This document shows positions 63,573 to 64,000 of a stretch of 64,000 nt of DNA, piece after piece. The translations under genes were made by a program, and so were the position numbers. The stretch's first letter is position 1. Every line of letters begins with the position of its first letter. The notes under the pieces were generated by a model, which searched no databases, was not told the DNA's origin, and saw nothing but the letters and a program-made list of their open reading frames with translations. The stretch spans positions 1 to 64,000 of the forward strand of contig NZ_JAHLEF010000023.1 in NCBI RefSeq assembly GCF_018861755.1, given 5' to 3'. The stretch is from Clostridium sp. CF012. GTDB taxonomy: Bacteria > Bacillota > Clostridia > Clostridiales > Clostridiaceae.

Positions 63573-64000
63573 TTATGAAGAAAATGCGACAGTATCTTTT
63601 TCAACATTATCAATATATTTAGATAACCAAGAAGATTCAACTGATAATCCCCACCAATTAATAAAACCACCTTGTTTATTTTTTGTCTTAATCATAACAA
63701 ATACTGAATTGTCATTTTTAGGCATAATGTTTATCTCTCGGGTCATCCCATTAATATCGCTTTTGAAAAAAATAGTAAACATAAAACCCTGTGAATAATT
63801 ATTAGGGAATGATTTTTTCATATCTATTTTAGTGCTTTGAATAAGTTGGTCGCTAATTTGTTTAGAGTCATTATAGCCAATTTTATAGTCATAGGATAGT
63901 CTCTTATTTCCTTCAAACACCCAAATTTTGTTCAAATCTATATCACTAAAGGTTAGTGCATTATTTAGTTTATGGTTGTTACTTGATTTTCTTACAGCAA
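63573..64000 (-). CDS. unknown protein, 5' end beyond the window
   Basis: The frame is open from the stop at 63573 to the right edge. A TTG inside it could be taken as a start at 63935, but in-frame sequence continues upstream (AVRKSSNNHKLNNALTFSDI), so the gene is truncated by the window. The visible 142 residues contain KIWVFEGNKRLSYDYKIGYN and a hydrophobic NWWGLSVESSWLSKYI end. No family is recognised. Confidence 0.55.
   Translation of the reverse strand, partial: AVRKSSNNHKLNNALTFSDIDLNKIWVFEGNKRLSYDYKIGYNDSKQISDQLIQSTKIDMKKSFPNNYSQGFMFTIFFKSDINGMTREINIMPKNDNSVFVMIKTKNKQGGFINWWGLSVESSWLSKYIDNVEKDTVAFSS

Overview
The window looks like a chromosomal segment of a low-GC, spore-forming, anaerobic Clostridium. 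The coding sequence is strongly AT-biased with purine-rich ribosome binding sites. It carries two sporulation genes (an alpha/beta-type SASP and a YyaC-like spore protease), butyrate-type CoA metabolism, a Fur-type siderophore locus, a molybdenum hydroxylase with a guanine deaminase, and a semi-phosphorylative Entner-Doudoroff (ED) module of the kind known from gluconate-fermenting clostridia. I saw no rRNA, tRNA or CRISPR array.

Layout. 0-4.4 kb is an accessory patch: a lone HEPN-like gene between 17-bp inverted repeats, a broken and internally rearranged IS66 element, and a GC-richer islet holding a BlaI-tail stub and an orphan OmpR-type response regulator. 4.4-8.5 kb is a four-gene siderophore ABC importer behind a sigma-A promoter with a Fur box. 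8.6-15.8 kb has tandem leader repeats with micro-ORFs, then oppABCDF and a small membrane protein. 15.8-17.8 kb is an ABC-F ribosome-protection-type gene behind a leader with a 9-codon upstream ORF and an intrinsic terminator. 17.9-23.6 kb holds two lipoproteins, a SEC-C protein, a MepB-family gene and a zinc-ribbon membrane protein.

23.7-30.9 kb is a probable sigma-54 operon: a two-subunit CoA-transferase, an acyl-CoA dehydrogenase lacking the usual catalytic Glu, a second CoA-transferase, an MFS carboxylate-type transporter and a PAS/AAA+/Fis activator. 31-34.4 kb is a peptidase gene followed by a decay zone with M20 peptidase, ribokinase, ECF-sigma and histidine-kinase remnants. A second, directly repeated copy of the roughly 0.9-kb MepB segment lies here. 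34.4-38.3 kb is an alpha-glucoside PTS module (RpiR regulator, EIICB, GH4 6-phospho-alpha-glucosidase). 38.4-44.7 kb is the sugar-acid regulon: GntR regulator, Eda, KdgK, IlvD/Edd-type dehydratase and GntP permease. Two duplicated promoters share the same TTGTCCTACAA operator.

44.9-48.5 kb carries a chemoreceptor and a membrane Ser/Thr kinase. 49.2-51.5 kb is an OPT oligopeptide transporter overlapping a PqqD-like protein. 51.6-52.9 kb is a decayed IS30-family element. 53-56.5 kb has a CbrA-like flavoprotein, YyaC and a VanW protein. 56.8-63.1 kb is purine catabolism: a nucleotidyltransferase-like/HTH fusion, xanthine-dehydrogenase-type Mo, Fe-S and FAD subunits, and guanine deaminase behind a guanine-class riboswitch that appears wired as an ON switch. 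The window ends with a SASP gene and a minus-strand gene that runs off the right edge.

The strongest items for follow-up are the guanine ON switch, the repeated micro-ORF leader before oppA, the ABC-F attenuator, the sigma-54 CoA-transferase operon with its atypical dehydrogenase, the OPT/PqqD-like pair, and the nucleotidyltransferase/HTH fusion with an altered metal-site motif.
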